Below, in pieces: positions 38,225 through 46,948 of a stretch of DNA of 64,000 nt (the stretch's first letter is position 1; each line of letters opens with the position of its first letter). Origin of the DNA: Rhizobium pisi (GTDB taxonomy: Bacteria; Pseudomonadota; Alphaproteobacteria; Rhizobiales; Rhizobiaceae); NCBI RefSeq assembly GCF_003938655.1, contig NZ_RJJT01000008.1, positions 1-64,000 of the forward strand, given 5' to 3'. The notes beneath the pieces were generated by a model. The model was not told where the DNA came from, searched no databases, and was given only the letters and a program-made list of their open reading frames with translations. A program made the position numbers and the translations under genes.

Positions 38225-38926
38225 TCAATAAGACAGCTTGGGATACCAGTCCGCCGCCCGGCCTTCCGGCGTCGTATCGAGCACGGTCCAGAGCGGCATC
38301 AGGTCAGGCGCACCGCGCGGGTCCTCGCCGGGATCGGCCGTCGCCTGGCCCATCTCCTCGCTCCAGAAATGGCGGATAGTGCCGTCGCGCCGCGTGAAGA
38401 CATTAAAGGCCGCGTCATCGCTGCCACCTTTGCCGATCGCGCGATAGTCGCGGCTATAGTCGTCCGTCAGATCGGAATAGAGCGGCAGGTGATGCCAGCC
38501 GCGCTCCTTCTTGAAGGCGAGCAATTTTTCGATCGGCGAGCGGGCGACGACGGCAAGGGCGACACGCTGCTGGATGTCGGGCACTTCGCCGTCCCAGGCC
38601 GACAGCAGCGAGGTGCACATCGGGCATGGGCGCTCGCGCTCTGGGCCGAACATGTAGCTGTAGACGATCAGCGTATCCTTGTCGGCGAAGAGCTCGGTGA
38701 GGGATACCGGCCCATTGCTGCCTTCGAAGCGGTATTCTTTCTTCACCTCGCCGCCCGGCGGCAGCGCCCGGCGCTGTCTCGCCACGCGCTCGATATGGCG
38801 GCGCAATTCGATCTCTTCGGCCAGCAGTGCATCGCGGGCGCTGCGATACGCCTCGCTCTCATTGGGGAAGCGGGCGCCGTTCTTCGCCGCAAGCACGGCG
38901 GCGGGTACCAGATGTCGATTATCCAT
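38225..38926 (-). CDS. DUF899 thioredoxin-like protein
   Basis: 233 residues. The Ser-Tyr-Met-Phe-Gly-Pro segment followed by Cys-Pro-Met-Cys near 100 and the Arg-Asp-Gly-Thr-Ile-Arg-His-Phe-Trp-Ser-Glu-Glu motif near 180 are typical of DUF899, a thioredoxin-fold family of unknown function. Convergent with the DnaJ-domain gene, 12 bp apart. Confidence 0.78.
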   Translation of the reverse strand: MDNRHLVPAAVLAAKNGARFPNESEAYRSARDALLAEEIELRRHIERVARQRRALPPGGEVKKEYRFEGSNGPVSLTELFADKDTLIVYSYMFGPERERPCPMCTSLLSAWDGEVPDIQQRVALAVVARSPIEKLLAFKKERGWHHLPLYSDLTDDYSRDYRAIGKGGSDDAAFNVFTRRDGTIRHFWSEEMGQATADPGEDPRGAPDLMPLWTVLDTTPEGRAADWYPKLSY

Positions 38927-39278
38927 GACGATATCCTCTTTCTGTTTTGCCAGACGCGCGGAAGCCGCAGGTGGAATTCCAGCACATCGTGAGAATGACG
39001 AACGACGGATGCGAAAATCGACTGTGCCGATGCGAAAAAACCGCTTTCACAAAGCCGGAAAGCAAAAAGGGCGCTCGACCCTTTCGGGGAGCGCCCTTAT
39101 CCTGTCGGACAGCGGACCGTTCGACGACGTCGATACCGTACGCATCCATTTTTCAGGCAGGGCCGGTATATGTACCTTCTGCTTCACTGTTTCAAGGGCG
39201 ATTCTGCATCATGGCCATCTTCTTCGAGAAAAGTCATGGCCACCAATATGATTCCCGCGGTGAAATATAGGATTTCCG
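38927..39278. other. Divergent intergenic region with a strong hairpin
   Basis: This 352-bp gap between two divergent genes holds no convincing reading frame. Its main feature is the hairpin at 39067-39098 with a T-tract on the minus strand, which has no known minus-strand gene to terminate. It may encode a small RNA (see findings). Confidence 0.4.
39067..39098 (-). terminator. Orphan Rho-independent terminator
   Basis: AAGGGCGCTC (39067-39076) and GAGCGCCCTT (39089-39098) pair perfectly over 10 bp with a 12-nt loop. On the minus strand five T residues follow the stem when the paired AA is included. It lies about 140 bp upstream of the DUF899 start and 180 bp from the divergent hydrolase gene, so it ends no annotated gene. 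Confidence 0.7.
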
Positions 39279-39920
39279 ATGCTTGACAAATTTCTGCTGC
39301 AAGGGCCTCAGGACGCACGCCTCACGATCCTTCTTGCCCACGGCGCCGGTGCGCCAATGGATTCGGCATCGATGACATCGGCGGCAGACGCGCTCGCCGG
39401 CGTCGGTTTCCGTGTCGCCCGTTTCGAATTCGCCTATATGGCGGCCCGCCGCACCGAGGAAGGACGCAAGCCGCCGCCGCGCGCCGAAACGCTCAATCCG
39501 GAATATGAGGCGGCCGTTGCCGAACTTGGCGCCAGCGGCCCTCTGATCATCGGCGGCAAATCGATGGGCGGACGGGTCGCCAGCATGATCGCCGACGATT
39601 TGCATGACAGGGGACAGATCGCCGGCCTGCTCTGCCTCGGTTATCCCTTCCATCCGCCCGGCCAGCCGGAGAAGCTGCGCACCGGTCATCTCGCGGGGCT
39701 GACGACCCCCGCGCTGATCTGCCAGGGCACGCGCGACGAATTCGGCACGCGGGACGAAGTGCCAGGCTACGATCTGTCCGACAGGATCGAGATCCTCTGG
39801 CTCGAGGATGGCGACCACGACCTCAAGCCGCGCAAGAAGATCTCAGGCTTCTCCAGCGCAGATCACCTCGCCACGATGGCGAAGGCGGTAAAGGCATGGG
39901 CCGAGCGACTGCCGGTTTAG
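39279..39920 (+). CDS. Alpha/beta-hydrolase, KANL3/TEX30-like
   Basis: 213 residues. His-Gly-Ala-Gly-Ala-Pro near 21-26 is the oxyanion region, Gly-Gly-Lys-Ser-Met-Gly-Gly-Arg near 91-98 carries the nucleophile Ser, and Gly-Asp-His-Asp near 177-180 gives the catalytic His. This short dienelactone-hydrolase-like fold is common in proteobacteria; substrate unknown. Confidence 0.78.
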   Translation: MLDKFLLQGPQDARLTILLAHGAGAPMDSASMTSAADALAGVGFRVARFEFAYMAARRTEEGRKPPPRAETLNPEYEAAVAELGASGPLIIGGKSMGGRVASMIADDLHDRGQIAGLLCLGYPFHPPGQPEKLRTGHLAGLTTPALICQGTRDEFGTRDEVPGYDLSDRIEILWLEDGDHDLKPRKKISGFSSADHLATMAKAVKAWAERLPV

Positions 39921-39939
39921 AGTCCTGCGGCTGTCGCCA

Positions 39940-40611
39940 TCAGGCCGCGAGCTTTTTGACGTCGATGCGGCGGTCGGTAGCGGAAACAGTGATTTCGAAG
40001 TGATCGGCCTGCACCACATCTTGAATGTTGCGCGGCCGATGGGCGACGACGTTCACGCCGCCTCGGAGCCGGACACTGTCATAGAGGATGCCGGCCCGGC
40101 CTTTCGAACGTATCTGCTCCCCAAGCACCTGCGACGCCGCGTAGCTGGTGCCGTCATAGATATCCGGCCGCAGCGTCTGTTCTCCGCGAATGTCGAGGTA
40201 ATCGCCAAGCAGGGTGGCCGCGTAACTTCTGTAGGTGCGCGCCATCGTCGCCGCCCCGCGCGCGACAGCCTCGCGGCGGAGATGGTGGCCAACCTCGGCG
40301 GCAGCTGTCTTGAGATCGTCGGCGGCGTACCAGGCGCCGAGATCGGGACCGTTGAACCGCATGCCACCCGGCGCGACATGCAGGAAGGACGCCATCACGA
40401 TACTGGCATTCGGCGTGCCGTAAACCCATTCCTTCTCCGGCAGCCGCTGGATGCGGTCGGCAACGAGACGGTCGTTGGTCCATCCGACGAGTTCCATCAC
40501 GGCCTCGAGATCGGCTGCCCTCGCCACCGTCTCGAAAAGCCCGATCGGCGGAAATTGCGACGGGATCAGCCGGTACGACGGGCGCGGCGCCTGGGCAAAA
40601 CGCTCGCTCAC
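39940..40611 (-). CDS. RES-domain toxin
   Basis: 223 residues of the RES family, whose members degrade NAD+. The Arg-Glu-Ser triad is plausibly Arg in Ser-Tyr-Arg-Leu-Ile near 14, Glu in Ala-Glu-Val-Gly-His-His near 94, and Ser in Thr-Ser-Tyr-Ala-Ala-Ser near 149. GTG 40611 overlaps the antitoxin stop by 4 bp (GTGA). A longer open frame upstream is a shadow of the antitoxin gene. The antitoxin-first order is typical of Xre-RES modules. Confidence 0.82.
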   Translation of the reverse strand: MSERFAQAPRPSYRLIPSQFPPIGLFETVARAADLEAVMELVGWTNDRLVADRIQRLPEKEWVYGTPNASIVMASFLHVAPGGMRFNGPDLGAWYAADDLKTAAAEVGHHLRREAVARGAATMARTYRSYAATLLGDYLDIRGEQTLRPDIYDGTSYAASQVLGEQIRSKGRAGILYDSVRLRGGVNVVAHRPRNIQDVVQADHFEITVSATDRRIDVKKLAA

Positions 40612-41132
40612 CGGAAGACGATGTCCGCATCTTCGTAAGGCGTGAAAGCTTCGTCGAGCACGTTCGGCTGCATGTAGACACCGCCTCGAGCGCCGTCGAG
40701 AAACCGCCTTACCGTCATCAATCCGTCCTGGGTTCCGTTGGTCACGACATCGAGCGGCGGATGCCCGCCGAAAACGGGCGCCTGATGCGGCATCCGCAGC
40801 CACTCGACGCCGGCGCGTTCATCGGCAAAAAGCACCCCGAGTGCCTGATGAATGCCGAGTACGGCCGAGATGCGGGTCAGCGTATCGACATCGAGGGTAA
40901 AGGCGCCGTGCTCGCGCGCCTGTTTGGCCCAATTATGGTAGGTCGAACGTGAGGGATAGCCGAGAACGAGCAGACGCTGTTCCTCGCTCAATCCCCAGAG
41001 GTCGGCGATCGCCAGGAAGGTTCGCAAGGCCGGCGCGCTCAGCCTCCTGCGGTTTGCCGGGGCGAAACGTTCGGCATCCAGCCGCTGCGGCCCCTGACCT
41101 TCCCGTTGCTGCTGATGTCGCACATGCTGCAT
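40608..41132 (-). CDS. Xre/MbcA/ParS-type antitoxin (DUF2384)
   Basis: 174 residues: an N-terminal helical DNA-binding region at about 25-105 (Ser-Glu-Glu-Gln-Arg-Leu-Leu-Val-Leu-Gly then Ser-Arg-Ser-Thr-Tyr-His-Asn-Trp) and a C-terminal toxin-binding DUF2384 part with Gly-Gly-Val-Tyr near 158. ATG 41132 has AGGAG 8 nt upstream; a GTG at 41141 overlaps that site. It should repress its own promoter through the palindrome at 41154-41168. Confidence 0.8.
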   Translation of the reverse strand: MQHVRHQQQREGQGPQRLDAERFAPANRRRLSAPALRTFLAIADLWGLSEEQRLLVLGYPSRSTYHNWAKQAREHGAFTLDVDTLTRISAVLGIHQALGVLFADERAGVEWLRMPHQAPVFGGHPPLDVVTNGTQDGLMTVRRFLDGARGGVYMQPNVLDEAFTPYEDADIVFR

Positions 41133-41153
41133 AAAAGTCACTCCTGTCCTGAA

Positions 41154-41168
41154 TTAGACTTAGTCCAA
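41154..41168. promoter_or_regulatory. Operator of the Xre-RES module
   Basis: A 15-bp dyad, TTAGACT-T-AGTCCAA, with one A/C mismatch pair, lies 22 bp upstream of the antitoxin start. Self-binding to such a palindrome is the normal control of Xre-RES modules. Seen in sequence; binding inferred. Confidence 0.6.
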
Positions 41169-41262
41169 ATATGGGCAAACATCAAGCAAATTTAAAGATG
41201 GATTCTGCCGACGCTGCCACGATATCCTGCGAAAAGTAGGCCAGAGGAGTGCACTGGCCCGG

Positions 41263-42189
41263 TCACGGTTTCCCGGAAACCTCGCCTGCCGCCTCGCGGA
41301 TCGTCTGCATCAGGATTGATTGCGGCGCCGATGGCACGGCGTCGGCGCGCATCGTCAACCCGACCGGCCCCTTGGTCTCACCGGTATCGACCGGCAAAAG
41401 CGCCAGCCGCCCATCGGCGACATCGTCGGCCACGACGCCGTTGGAAATGATCCAGATCGCATCGCTTGTCCTGAGGAAAGCGCGGCCGAAGGAGTCCGAC
41501 ACCGTCTCGATCTGGTTCGGCAGGCTGGAGACGCCGTTGGCAATGAGGAAATTTTCGACCACCGGCCGGATGATCGAACCCCGCGTCGGCATCAGCACGG
41601 TGTAATTGGCAAAGCCGGCAAAGGGCGATTGCCTGCCGTCGAGCAGCGGATGGCCGGCGCGCACGGCAAACACCACCTGCTCGGAATAAAGATGCTCGAA
41701 GGAAAAGCCCGCCATCTTCTCCGCTCCCGCCAGACGCCCGACGACGAGGTCGAGATCGCCGACGCGAAGCTGCTCCAGCAGCACGGCATTCTCGCCGGTG
41801 ACGATCTTCACCCGGCTCCGTGTTCCCTCCTTGAGGAAGAGTTCCATCGCCCGCGGCATGATCCGTGAGGAAACCGTCGGCAGAGCGCCGATGCGGATCG
41901 GCGGCGCATCTGCGAACTGCTCCTGGGAGACGGAATCGAGTCCTTGGCGCAACGCCGTCAAAGCCGCCCCGGCGTGGCGCAGGAAGACCTCACCGTAGCG
42001 GGTGATCTTGATGCCCCGGCCGTCGCGCTCGAAAACGCTGACATCCAGCACCTGTTCCAGCTCGCGGATCGTCTTCGTCACCGCCGGCTGGCTGACATGC
42101 AGCAGCTCGGCCGCCTTCATGACGCTCTTTTGCCGCGCCACCTCGACAAAGGTTTGCAGATGGCGAAACTTGACGCGGCTGTCGATCAT
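41263..42189 (-). CDS. pcaQ: LysR-family activator of protocatechuate genes
   Basis: 308 residues with the LysR winged helix at 8-66 (Val-Met-Lys-Ala-Ala-Glu-Leu-Leu-His-Val-Ser-Gln-Pro-Ala) and a periplasmic-binding-like effector domain at about 95-300. PcaQ activates pcaDCHGB in response to beta-carboxy-muconate and carboxymuconolactone in Agrobacterium and Sinorhizobium. Divergent from pcaD with a 95-bp promoter gap. Confidence 0.88.
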   Translation of the reverse strand: MIDSRVKFRHLQTFVEVARQKSVMKAAELLHVSQPAVTKTIRELEQVLDVSVFERDGRGIKITRYGEVFLRHAGAALTALRQGLDSVSQEQFADAPPIRIGALPTVSSRIMPRAMELFLKEGTRSRVKIVTGENAVLLEQLRVGDLDLVVGRLAGAEKMAGFSFEHLYSEQVVFAVRAGHPLLDGRQSPFAGFANYTVLMPTRGSIIRPVVENFLIANGVSSLPNQIETVSDSFGRAFLRTSDAIWIISNGVVADDVADGRLALLPVDTGETKGPVGLTMRADAVPSAPQSILMQTIREAAGEVSGKP

Positions 42190-42196
42190 CGTTCAC

Positions 42197-42212
42197 ATAA
42201 CTCCACGGTTAT
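42197..42212. promoter_or_regulatory. Predicted PcaQ binding site
   Basis: ATAAC (42197-42201) and GTTAT (42208-42212) form an inverted repeat across 6 bp, next to the pcaQ start and about 73 bp upstream of pcaD. It resembles the ATAAC...GGTTA element reported for PcaQ in S. meliloti, with slightly different spacing. Confidence 0.65.
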
Positions 42213-42284
42213 CGAAAAGCCTGAAAATATCATTTTACTTAACCGGATCAAACATTCAAATTTGCCGTTCAGGAGGAGAGTGAC

Positions 42285-43094
42285 GTGCAATTCGCCCGGA
42301 TAAACGACGTGACGATCCATTATCAGGTCATCGGCGCACCCGCCGACAGACCGGTCATCGTCTTTGCCAATTCGCTCGGAACGGATTTTCGCATCTGGCG
42401 CGATGTCGTGGTGCGGCTCGCCGGCGAATTTGCCATCGTGCTTTACGACAAGCGCGGTCACGGCCTTTCCGATGTCGGCCAGCTCCCCTCATCGATCGAG
42501 GACCATGCGACCGATCTCGCCGGCCTGCTCGATCTTCTGTCGGTGAAAAAAGCCGTCGTTTGCGGCCTCTCGGTCGGTGGCCTCATCGCCCAGTCGCTCT
42601 ATCAGCGCCGACCGGACCTGGTTAGCGCCCTTATTCTCTGCGACACCGCCCACAAGATCGGCACAGCAGAGAGCTGGAACGCCCGTATCGCCGCCGTCGA
42701 GAAGAACGGCATCGGCAGCATCGTCGACGCCGTCATGGAGCGCTGGTTCACGCCCGCTTTCCGCCGGCCGGAGAACACCGCCTGTTCAGGTTATTGCAAC
42801 ATGCTGGTGCGCCAGCCGGTCGAGGGATACCTGGCCGCCTGCGCAGCGATCCGCCATGCCGATTTCACCGAGACGGCCAAGACGATCACCGTCCCGACGA
42901 TCTGCGTCGTCGGCGACCAGGACGGCTCGACGCCGCCCGATCTCGTGCTCTCGACCGCGCGCCTGATATCAGGCGCTCGCTACGAGGTCATCCGCGATTG
43001 CGCCCACATTCCCTGCGTCGAGCAGCCGGAAGCGCTGACGACGATCATCCGTACCTTTCTCGCATCCATTCCGCCTGGAGAAGTCAGCCCATGA
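42285..43094 (+). CDS. pcaD: 3-oxoadipate enol-lactonase
   Basis: 269-residue alpha/beta-hydrolase converting 3-oxoadipate enol-lactone to 3-oxoadipate. Nucleophile elbow Gly-Leu-Ser-Val-Gly-Gly near 93-98; Asp in Gly-Asp-Gln-Asp-Gly near 210; His in Asp-Cys-Ala-His-Ile-Pro near 243. GTG start with GGAGGAG upstream. It is the first gene of the operon and overlaps pcaC by 4 bp. Confidence 0.88.
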   Translation: MQFARINDVTIHYQVIGAPADRPVIVFANSLGTDFRIWRDVVVRLAGEFAIVLYDKRGHGLSDVGQLPSSIEDHATDLAGLLDLLSVKKAVVCGLSVGGLIAQSLYQRRPDLVSALILCDTAHKIGTAESWNARIAAVEKNGIGSIVDAVMERWFTPAFRRPENTACSGYCNMLVRQPVEGYLAACAAIRHADFTETAKTITVPTICVVGDQDGSTPPDLVLSTARLISGARYEVIRDCAHIPCVEQPEALTTIIRTFLASIPPGEVSP

Positions 43095-43495
43095 ACGAAA
43101 CCGCGTCCTCCTCCGAGCGCTACAGGCAGGGCATGACGACCCGCCGCGCCGTGCTCGGCGACGCCCATGTCGACCGCGCCGCAGCATCCGCGACGGAGTT
43201 CGACCACCCCTTCCAGGAACTGATCACCGAAGCCGCATGGGGCCATGTCTGGTCGCGACCGGGGCTGACGAAGCGCGAGCGCTCGATCGTCACGATCGCC
43301 CTGCTCGCCGCCCTCGGCCAGGATGACGAAGTCGCCATGCATGTGCGCGCCACTGCCAATACGGGCGCCTCCCGCGAGGATATCTGCGAGGCGCTGCTGC
43401 ATGTTGCGATCTATGCCGGCGTTCCCGCCGCCAACCACGCGATCAAGATTGCAAAGCAGGCCTTTGAACAAATGGATGCCGAACAGGCAGCCTGA
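43091..43495 (+). CDS. pcaC: 4-carboxymuconolactone decarboxylase
   Basis: 134 residues, the full length for a stand-alone PcaC. It decarboxylates gamma-carboxymuconolactone to the enol-lactone used by PcaD. Typical features are Arg-Arg-Ala-Val-Leu-Gly near 18-23 and the Glu-x6-His stretch of the carboxymuconolactone decarboxylase fold. Separate from pcaD (no PcaL fusion), overlapping it at ATGA. Confidence 0.9.
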   Translation: MNETASSSERYRQGMTTRRAVLGDAHVDRAAASATEFDHPFQELITEAAWGHVWSRPGLTKRERSIVTIALLAALGQDDEVAMHVRATANTGASREDICEALLHVAIYAGVPAANHAIKIAKQAFEQMDAEQAA

Positions 43496-43504
43496 GGGGG
43501 ATAG

Positions 43505-44254
43505 ATGTCCGAATTACCGAACCGCAAGCCCGAGACCGGCGCCTTCTTCGCCAGGGATCGCGCCTGGCATGCGCCGGCGTTGACCCCGGGCTACAAGACC
43601 TCCCTGCTGCGTTCGCCGCAGCGCGCGCTGCTTTCGCTCGACGGCACGATCTCCGAAATCACCGGCCCCGTCTTCGGCCATTCGATGATCGGCGAACTCG
43701 ACAACGACCTAATCCTGAACTATGCGCGGCCCGGCGAAAGCGCCATCGGCGAGCGCATCATCGTCCATAGCCGCGTGCTCGATGAGCGCGGCAAGCCCGT
43801 CGTCGGCGCCCTGGTCGAGTTCTGGCAGGCCAATGCAGGTGGTCGCTATCGCCACAAGAAGGAAACCTATCTCGCGGCGATCGACCCGAATTTCGGTGGC
43901 TGCGGCCGCGCCATCACCGACGAGGAAGGCCGTTATCATTTCCGCACTGTCCGCCCCGGCGCCTATCCCTGGCCGAACGGCGTCAACGACTGGCGCCCCG
44001 CCCATATCCATTTCTCGATTTTCGGCCACGGCTTTGCCCAGCGCCTCATCACTCAGATGTATTTCGAGGGCGATCCGATGATCTGGAAATGTCCGATCGT
44101 CGGCACGATCCCAGACAAGGCGGCGATCGAGCAGCTGATCGCGCCGCTCGACTGGGGAAATACCATTCCGATGGATTCACGCGCCTATAAATTCGATATC
44201 GTGCTGCGCGGCCGCCGCTCGACGATGTTCGAAAACAGGCCGGAGGGCAACTGA
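43505..44254 (+). CDS. pcaH: Protocatechuate 3,4-dioxygenase beta subunit
   Basis: 249 residues. The non-haem Fe(III) ligands are in the expected setting: Tyr in Pro-Gly-Ala-Tyr-Pro-Trp and two His in Arg-Pro-Ala-His-Ile-His-Phe-Ser near 166-168, with a second Tyr upstream. It cleaves protocatechuate to 3-carboxy-cis,cis-muconate together with PcaG, whose gene starts 2 bp after its stop. Confidence 0.92.
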   Translation: MSELPNRKPETGAFFARDRAWHAPALTPGYKTSLLRSPQRALLSLDGTISEITGPVFGHSMIGELDNDLILNYARPGESAIGERIIVHSRVLDERGKPVVGALVEFWQANAGGRYRHKKETYLAAIDPNFGGCGRAITDEEGRYHFRTVRPGAYPWPNGVNDWRPAHIHFSIFGHGFAQRLITQMYFEGDPMIWKCPIVGTIPDKAAIEQLIAPLDWGNTIPMDSRAYKFDIVLRGRRSTMFENRPEGN

Positions 44255-44256
44255 CC

Positions 44257-44868
44257 ATGCAGCAGCTCGGCTATCTCAAGGAAACACCGTCGCAGACGGC
44301 AGGTCCCTACGTCCATATCGGCCTGACGCCGAATTTCTGCGACATATCGGGCGTCTACGACACCGATCTCGGCACCGCGATGATCAACGAGAAGACATCA
44401 GGCGAACGCATCACCGTCACCGGCCGCATCTTCGATGGCGCCGGCGCATTGGTGCGCGATGCTGTCGTCGAGATCTGGCAGGCCGACAGCGCCGGCCTCT
44501 ACAACAGTCCCTCGGAAATGCGCGGCACCGCCGACCCGAATTTCAGCGGCTGGGGTCGCTGCCCGACCCGCGCCGAGGACGGCGTCTACAGTTTCGAGAC
44601 CATCAAGCCCGGCCACGTTCCCTTCAAGGACGGCCGCAGACAAGCCCCGCACATCACTTTCTGGATCGTCGCCCGCGGCATCAATATCGGCCTGCACACG
44701 CGTATGTACTTCCCTGAGGAGGCAGAGGCCAACGCCGCCGATCCGCTGCTGTCCCGCATCGAACACCGCGAGCGCGTCGCAACGATGGTCGCAACCCGCG
44801 ATGGCGCGATCTGTCATTTCGACATCCATCTGCAGGGTCCAAAGGAAACGGTGTTTCTGGATATCTGA
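44257..44868 (+). CDS. pcaG: Protocatechuate 3,4-dioxygenase alpha subunit
   Basis: 203 residues homologous to PcaH but without the full iron-ligand set, as usual. Opens Thr-Pro-Ser-Gln-Thr-Ala-Gly-Pro-Tyr near 8-16 and has the substrate-pocket Ala-Pro-His-Ile-Thr-Phe-Trp. Followed by a 131-bp repeat element before pcaB. Confidence 0.92.
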   Translation: MQQLGYLKETPSQTAGPYVHIGLTPNFCDISGVYDTDLGTAMINEKTSGERITVTGRIFDGAGALVRDAVVEIWQADSAGLYNSPSEMRGTADPNFSGWGRCPTRAEDGVYSFETIKPGHVPFKDGRRQAPHITFWIVARGINIGLHTRMYFPEEAEANAADPLLSRIEHRERVATMVATRDGAICHFDIHLQGPKETVFLDI

Positions 44869-44917
44869 AGGCAGGCATCGCAAGTCTCTTGTTCACGGGG
44901 CTCTGCGCAAGTAGCGT

Positions 44918-45048
44918 CCCCCTCACCCTACCCTCTCCCCGAGGGGAGAGGGGACGTGCCACACGAGATCACTTGCCCAGAAGGCGCCGGCGCCGCTTCG
45001 AGTCTCTTCTCCCCAGCGGGGAGAGGTGGCGGCAGCCGGATGAGGGGG
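44918..45048. repeat. RIME-type mosaic element inside the pca operon
   Basis: A 131-bp element bounded by CCCCCTCA (44918-44925) and TGAGGGGG (45041-45048), with two inner hairpins: CCCTCTCCCC/GGGGAGAGGG (44931-44952) and CTCCCC/GGGGAG (45009-45023). Size and layout match the Rhizobium-specific intergenic mosaic element. It lies between pcaG and pcaB without breaking either gene, but may lower pcaB expression. Confidence 0.8.
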
Positions 45049-45072
45049 CCGCCACCACAAACCGAGACCATC

Positions 45073-46113
45073 ATGACCATATCGCCCTTCGACCATCCTT
45101 TCCTTTCCGGCCTGCTCGGCGACGATGAGATCGCGTCCTATTTTTCCATCGAAGCCGATATCCGCGCCATGGCCTCCTTCGAGGCCGCGCTCGCAAGAGC
45201 CGAAGCCGCGCATGGGCTCATCCCCGCCGACGCGGCAAGGCGCATCGCTGACGCCGCCTTCTCGCCTGATGTGTCCTCTCTTCGATCGGCAACGGCAAGG
45301 GACGGTGTCGTCGTCCCCGATTTGATCAAGCAGCTCCGCACTGCCGTCGGCGAGGAGGCGGCAAAAAGCCTGCATCTGGGCGCCACCAGCCAGGATGTCA
45401 TCGACACAAGCCTGATGATCCGCCTGAAGGCCGTCGCCTTCCTGTTTGCCGGCCGGCTTTCCGCCATTGCCGCAGGCCTCGATGTGCTCGACCGCCAGTT
45501 CGGCCGCAACCACCTGATGGGTCATACCCGCATGCAGGCGGCGATCCCGATCACCGTTTCCGACCGCCTCAACACGTGGCGCGCGCCGCTAACAACCTAT
45601 CGCGACCGGCTGACGGAGCTAAGTTTTCCCGTCCAATTCGGCGGTGCGGCCGGCACACTGGACAAGCTTGGGCCGCAGGCCGCCGCCATCCGCGCCTCGC
45701 TTGCCCAGGAACTCGGCCTTACCGACGCACCGCAATGGCAGAGCGGGCGCCTGCCGATCGCCGATATTGCCGGCCTGTTTGCGTCGATATCGGGCAGTCT
45801 CGGCAAGATGGGTCAGGATATCGCATTGCTCGCCCAAGCCGGCGATGAGATCGAAATCTCGGGCGGCGGCACCTCTTCGGCCATGGCGCACAAGCAGAAT
45901 CCGGTTTCCGCCGAAGTCTTGGTTTCGCTCGCCCGTTTCAACGCTACAGCGCTTTCGGGCATCCACCAGTCGGTCATCCATGAACAAGAACGCTCGGGCG
46001 CTGCGTGGACACTCGAATGGCTGCTCCTGCCGCAGATGACGATGGCGACCGCCGCTAGCCTTCGCCTCGCCGGCGAACTTGCAGGAAATATCAAAAGGCT
46101 AGGAACCGCGTGA
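45073..46113 (+). CDS. pcaB: 3-carboxy-cis,cis-muconate cycloisomerase
   Basis: 346 residues of the fumarase/aspartase superfamily, converting 3-carboxymuconate to gamma-carboxymuconolactone. Signature Gly-Gly-Gly-Thr-Ser-Ser-Ala-Met-Ala-His-Lys-Gln-Asn-Pro near 268-281 and His-Leu-Gly-Ala-Thr-Ser-Gln-Asp near 101-108. ATG 45073 is used because the open frame upstream runs through the repeat element. Shorter than the approximately 450-residue Pseudomonas PcaB but the normal rhizobial length. Confidence 0.88.
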   Translation: MTISPFDHPFLSGLLGDDEIASYFSIEADIRAMASFEAALARAEAAHGLIPADAARRIADAAFSPDVSSLRSATARDGVVVPDLIKQLRTAVGEEAAKSLHLGATSQDVIDTSLMIRLKAVAFLFAGRLSAIAAGLDVLDRQFGRNHLMGHTRMQAAIPITVSDRLNTWRAPLTTYRDRLTELSFPVQFGGAAGTLDKLGPQAAAIRASLAQELGLTDAPQWQSGRLPIADIAGLFASISGSLGKMGQDIALLAQAGDEIEISGGGTSSAMAHKQNPVSAEVLVSLARFNATALSGIHQSVIHEQERSGAAWTLEWLLLPQMTMATAASLRLAGELAGNIKRLGTA

Positions 46114-46180
46114 CGCCAGACCTTCATGCATGGTCGGAAACCGGCTATGCATGATGTGATGAAATCAGGAGCAGTCTCCC

Positions 46181-46948
46181 GTGACCTTTCCCCTCTTCGA
46201 TCTTTCCGGCCGCCGCGCCCTCGTCACCGGTTCCAGCCAGGGTATCGGCCATGCGCTGGCGCTCGGACTTGCCGAGCATGGCGCTTCCGTCATCATCAAT
46301 GGCCGTAACGCGCAAAAGGCGGAAGCCGCTGCTAAGGCGATCCGCGAGCACAAGGGCCATGCGGTCAGCGCCGCCTTCGATGTGACCGACGCCGGGGCCT
46401 GCCGTTCGGCGATTGACTATATCGAGGCGGAAATCGGCCCGATCGATATCCTCATCAACAATGCCGGCATGCAGTTTCGCATGCCGCTCGAAACTTTCCC
46501 GGTCGAAAAGTGGGACGAGCTTTTCCGCACCAATGTCTCCAGTATCTTCTATGTCAGCCAGCCGGTCGCGCAGGCAATGATCGGCCGTGGCCGCGGCAAG
46601 ATCATCAACATCGCCTCGGTTCAGGCTGAGCTCGCTCGTCCTAACATTGCTCCCTACACCGCGACCAAGGGCGCTGTGCGCAATCTCACCCGCGGCATGG
46701 CGACAGACTGGGCGAAACACGGGTTGCAGGTCAATGCCATCGCGCCGGGCTATTTCAAGACACCGCTCAATCAGGCGCTCGTCGACGATCCAAAATTTTC
46801 CGCCTGGCTTGAGAACCGCACGCCCGCCGGCCGCTGGGGTGATGTGAAGGAATTGGTGGGTGCTGTCGTCTTCCTGGCGTCAGACGCGTCGTCCTTCGTC
46901 AACGGACACATGCTGATGGTGGATGGCGGGATCACTGCCTCGCTTTAG
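46181..46948 (+). CDS. Short-chain dehydrogenase, gluconate 5-dehydrogenase-like
   Basis: 255 residues. NAD(P)-binding Thr-Gly-Ser-Ser-Gln-Gly-Ile-Gly at 16-23, Asn-Asn-Ala-Gly near 91-94, catalytic Ser and Tyr-x3-Lys (Tyr-Thr-Ala-Thr-Lys) near 159-163. Similar to IdnO-type sugar-acid oxidoreductases; the true substrate is open. GTG start with AGGAG about 10 nt upstream. It may read through from pcaB (67 bp), but a pca role is not evident. Confidence 0.8.
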   Translation: MTFPLFDLSGRRALVTGSSQGIGHALALGLAEHGASVIINGRNAQKAEAAAKAIREHKGHAVSAAFDVTDAGACRSAIDYIEAEIGPIDILINNAGMQFRMPLETFPVEKWDELFRTNVSSIFYVSQPVAQAMIGRGRGKIINIASVQAELARPNIAPYTATKGAVRNLTRGMATDWAKHGLQVNAIAPGYFKTPLNQALVDDPKFSAWLENRTPAGRWGDVKELVGAVVFLASDASSFVNGHMLMVDGGITASL

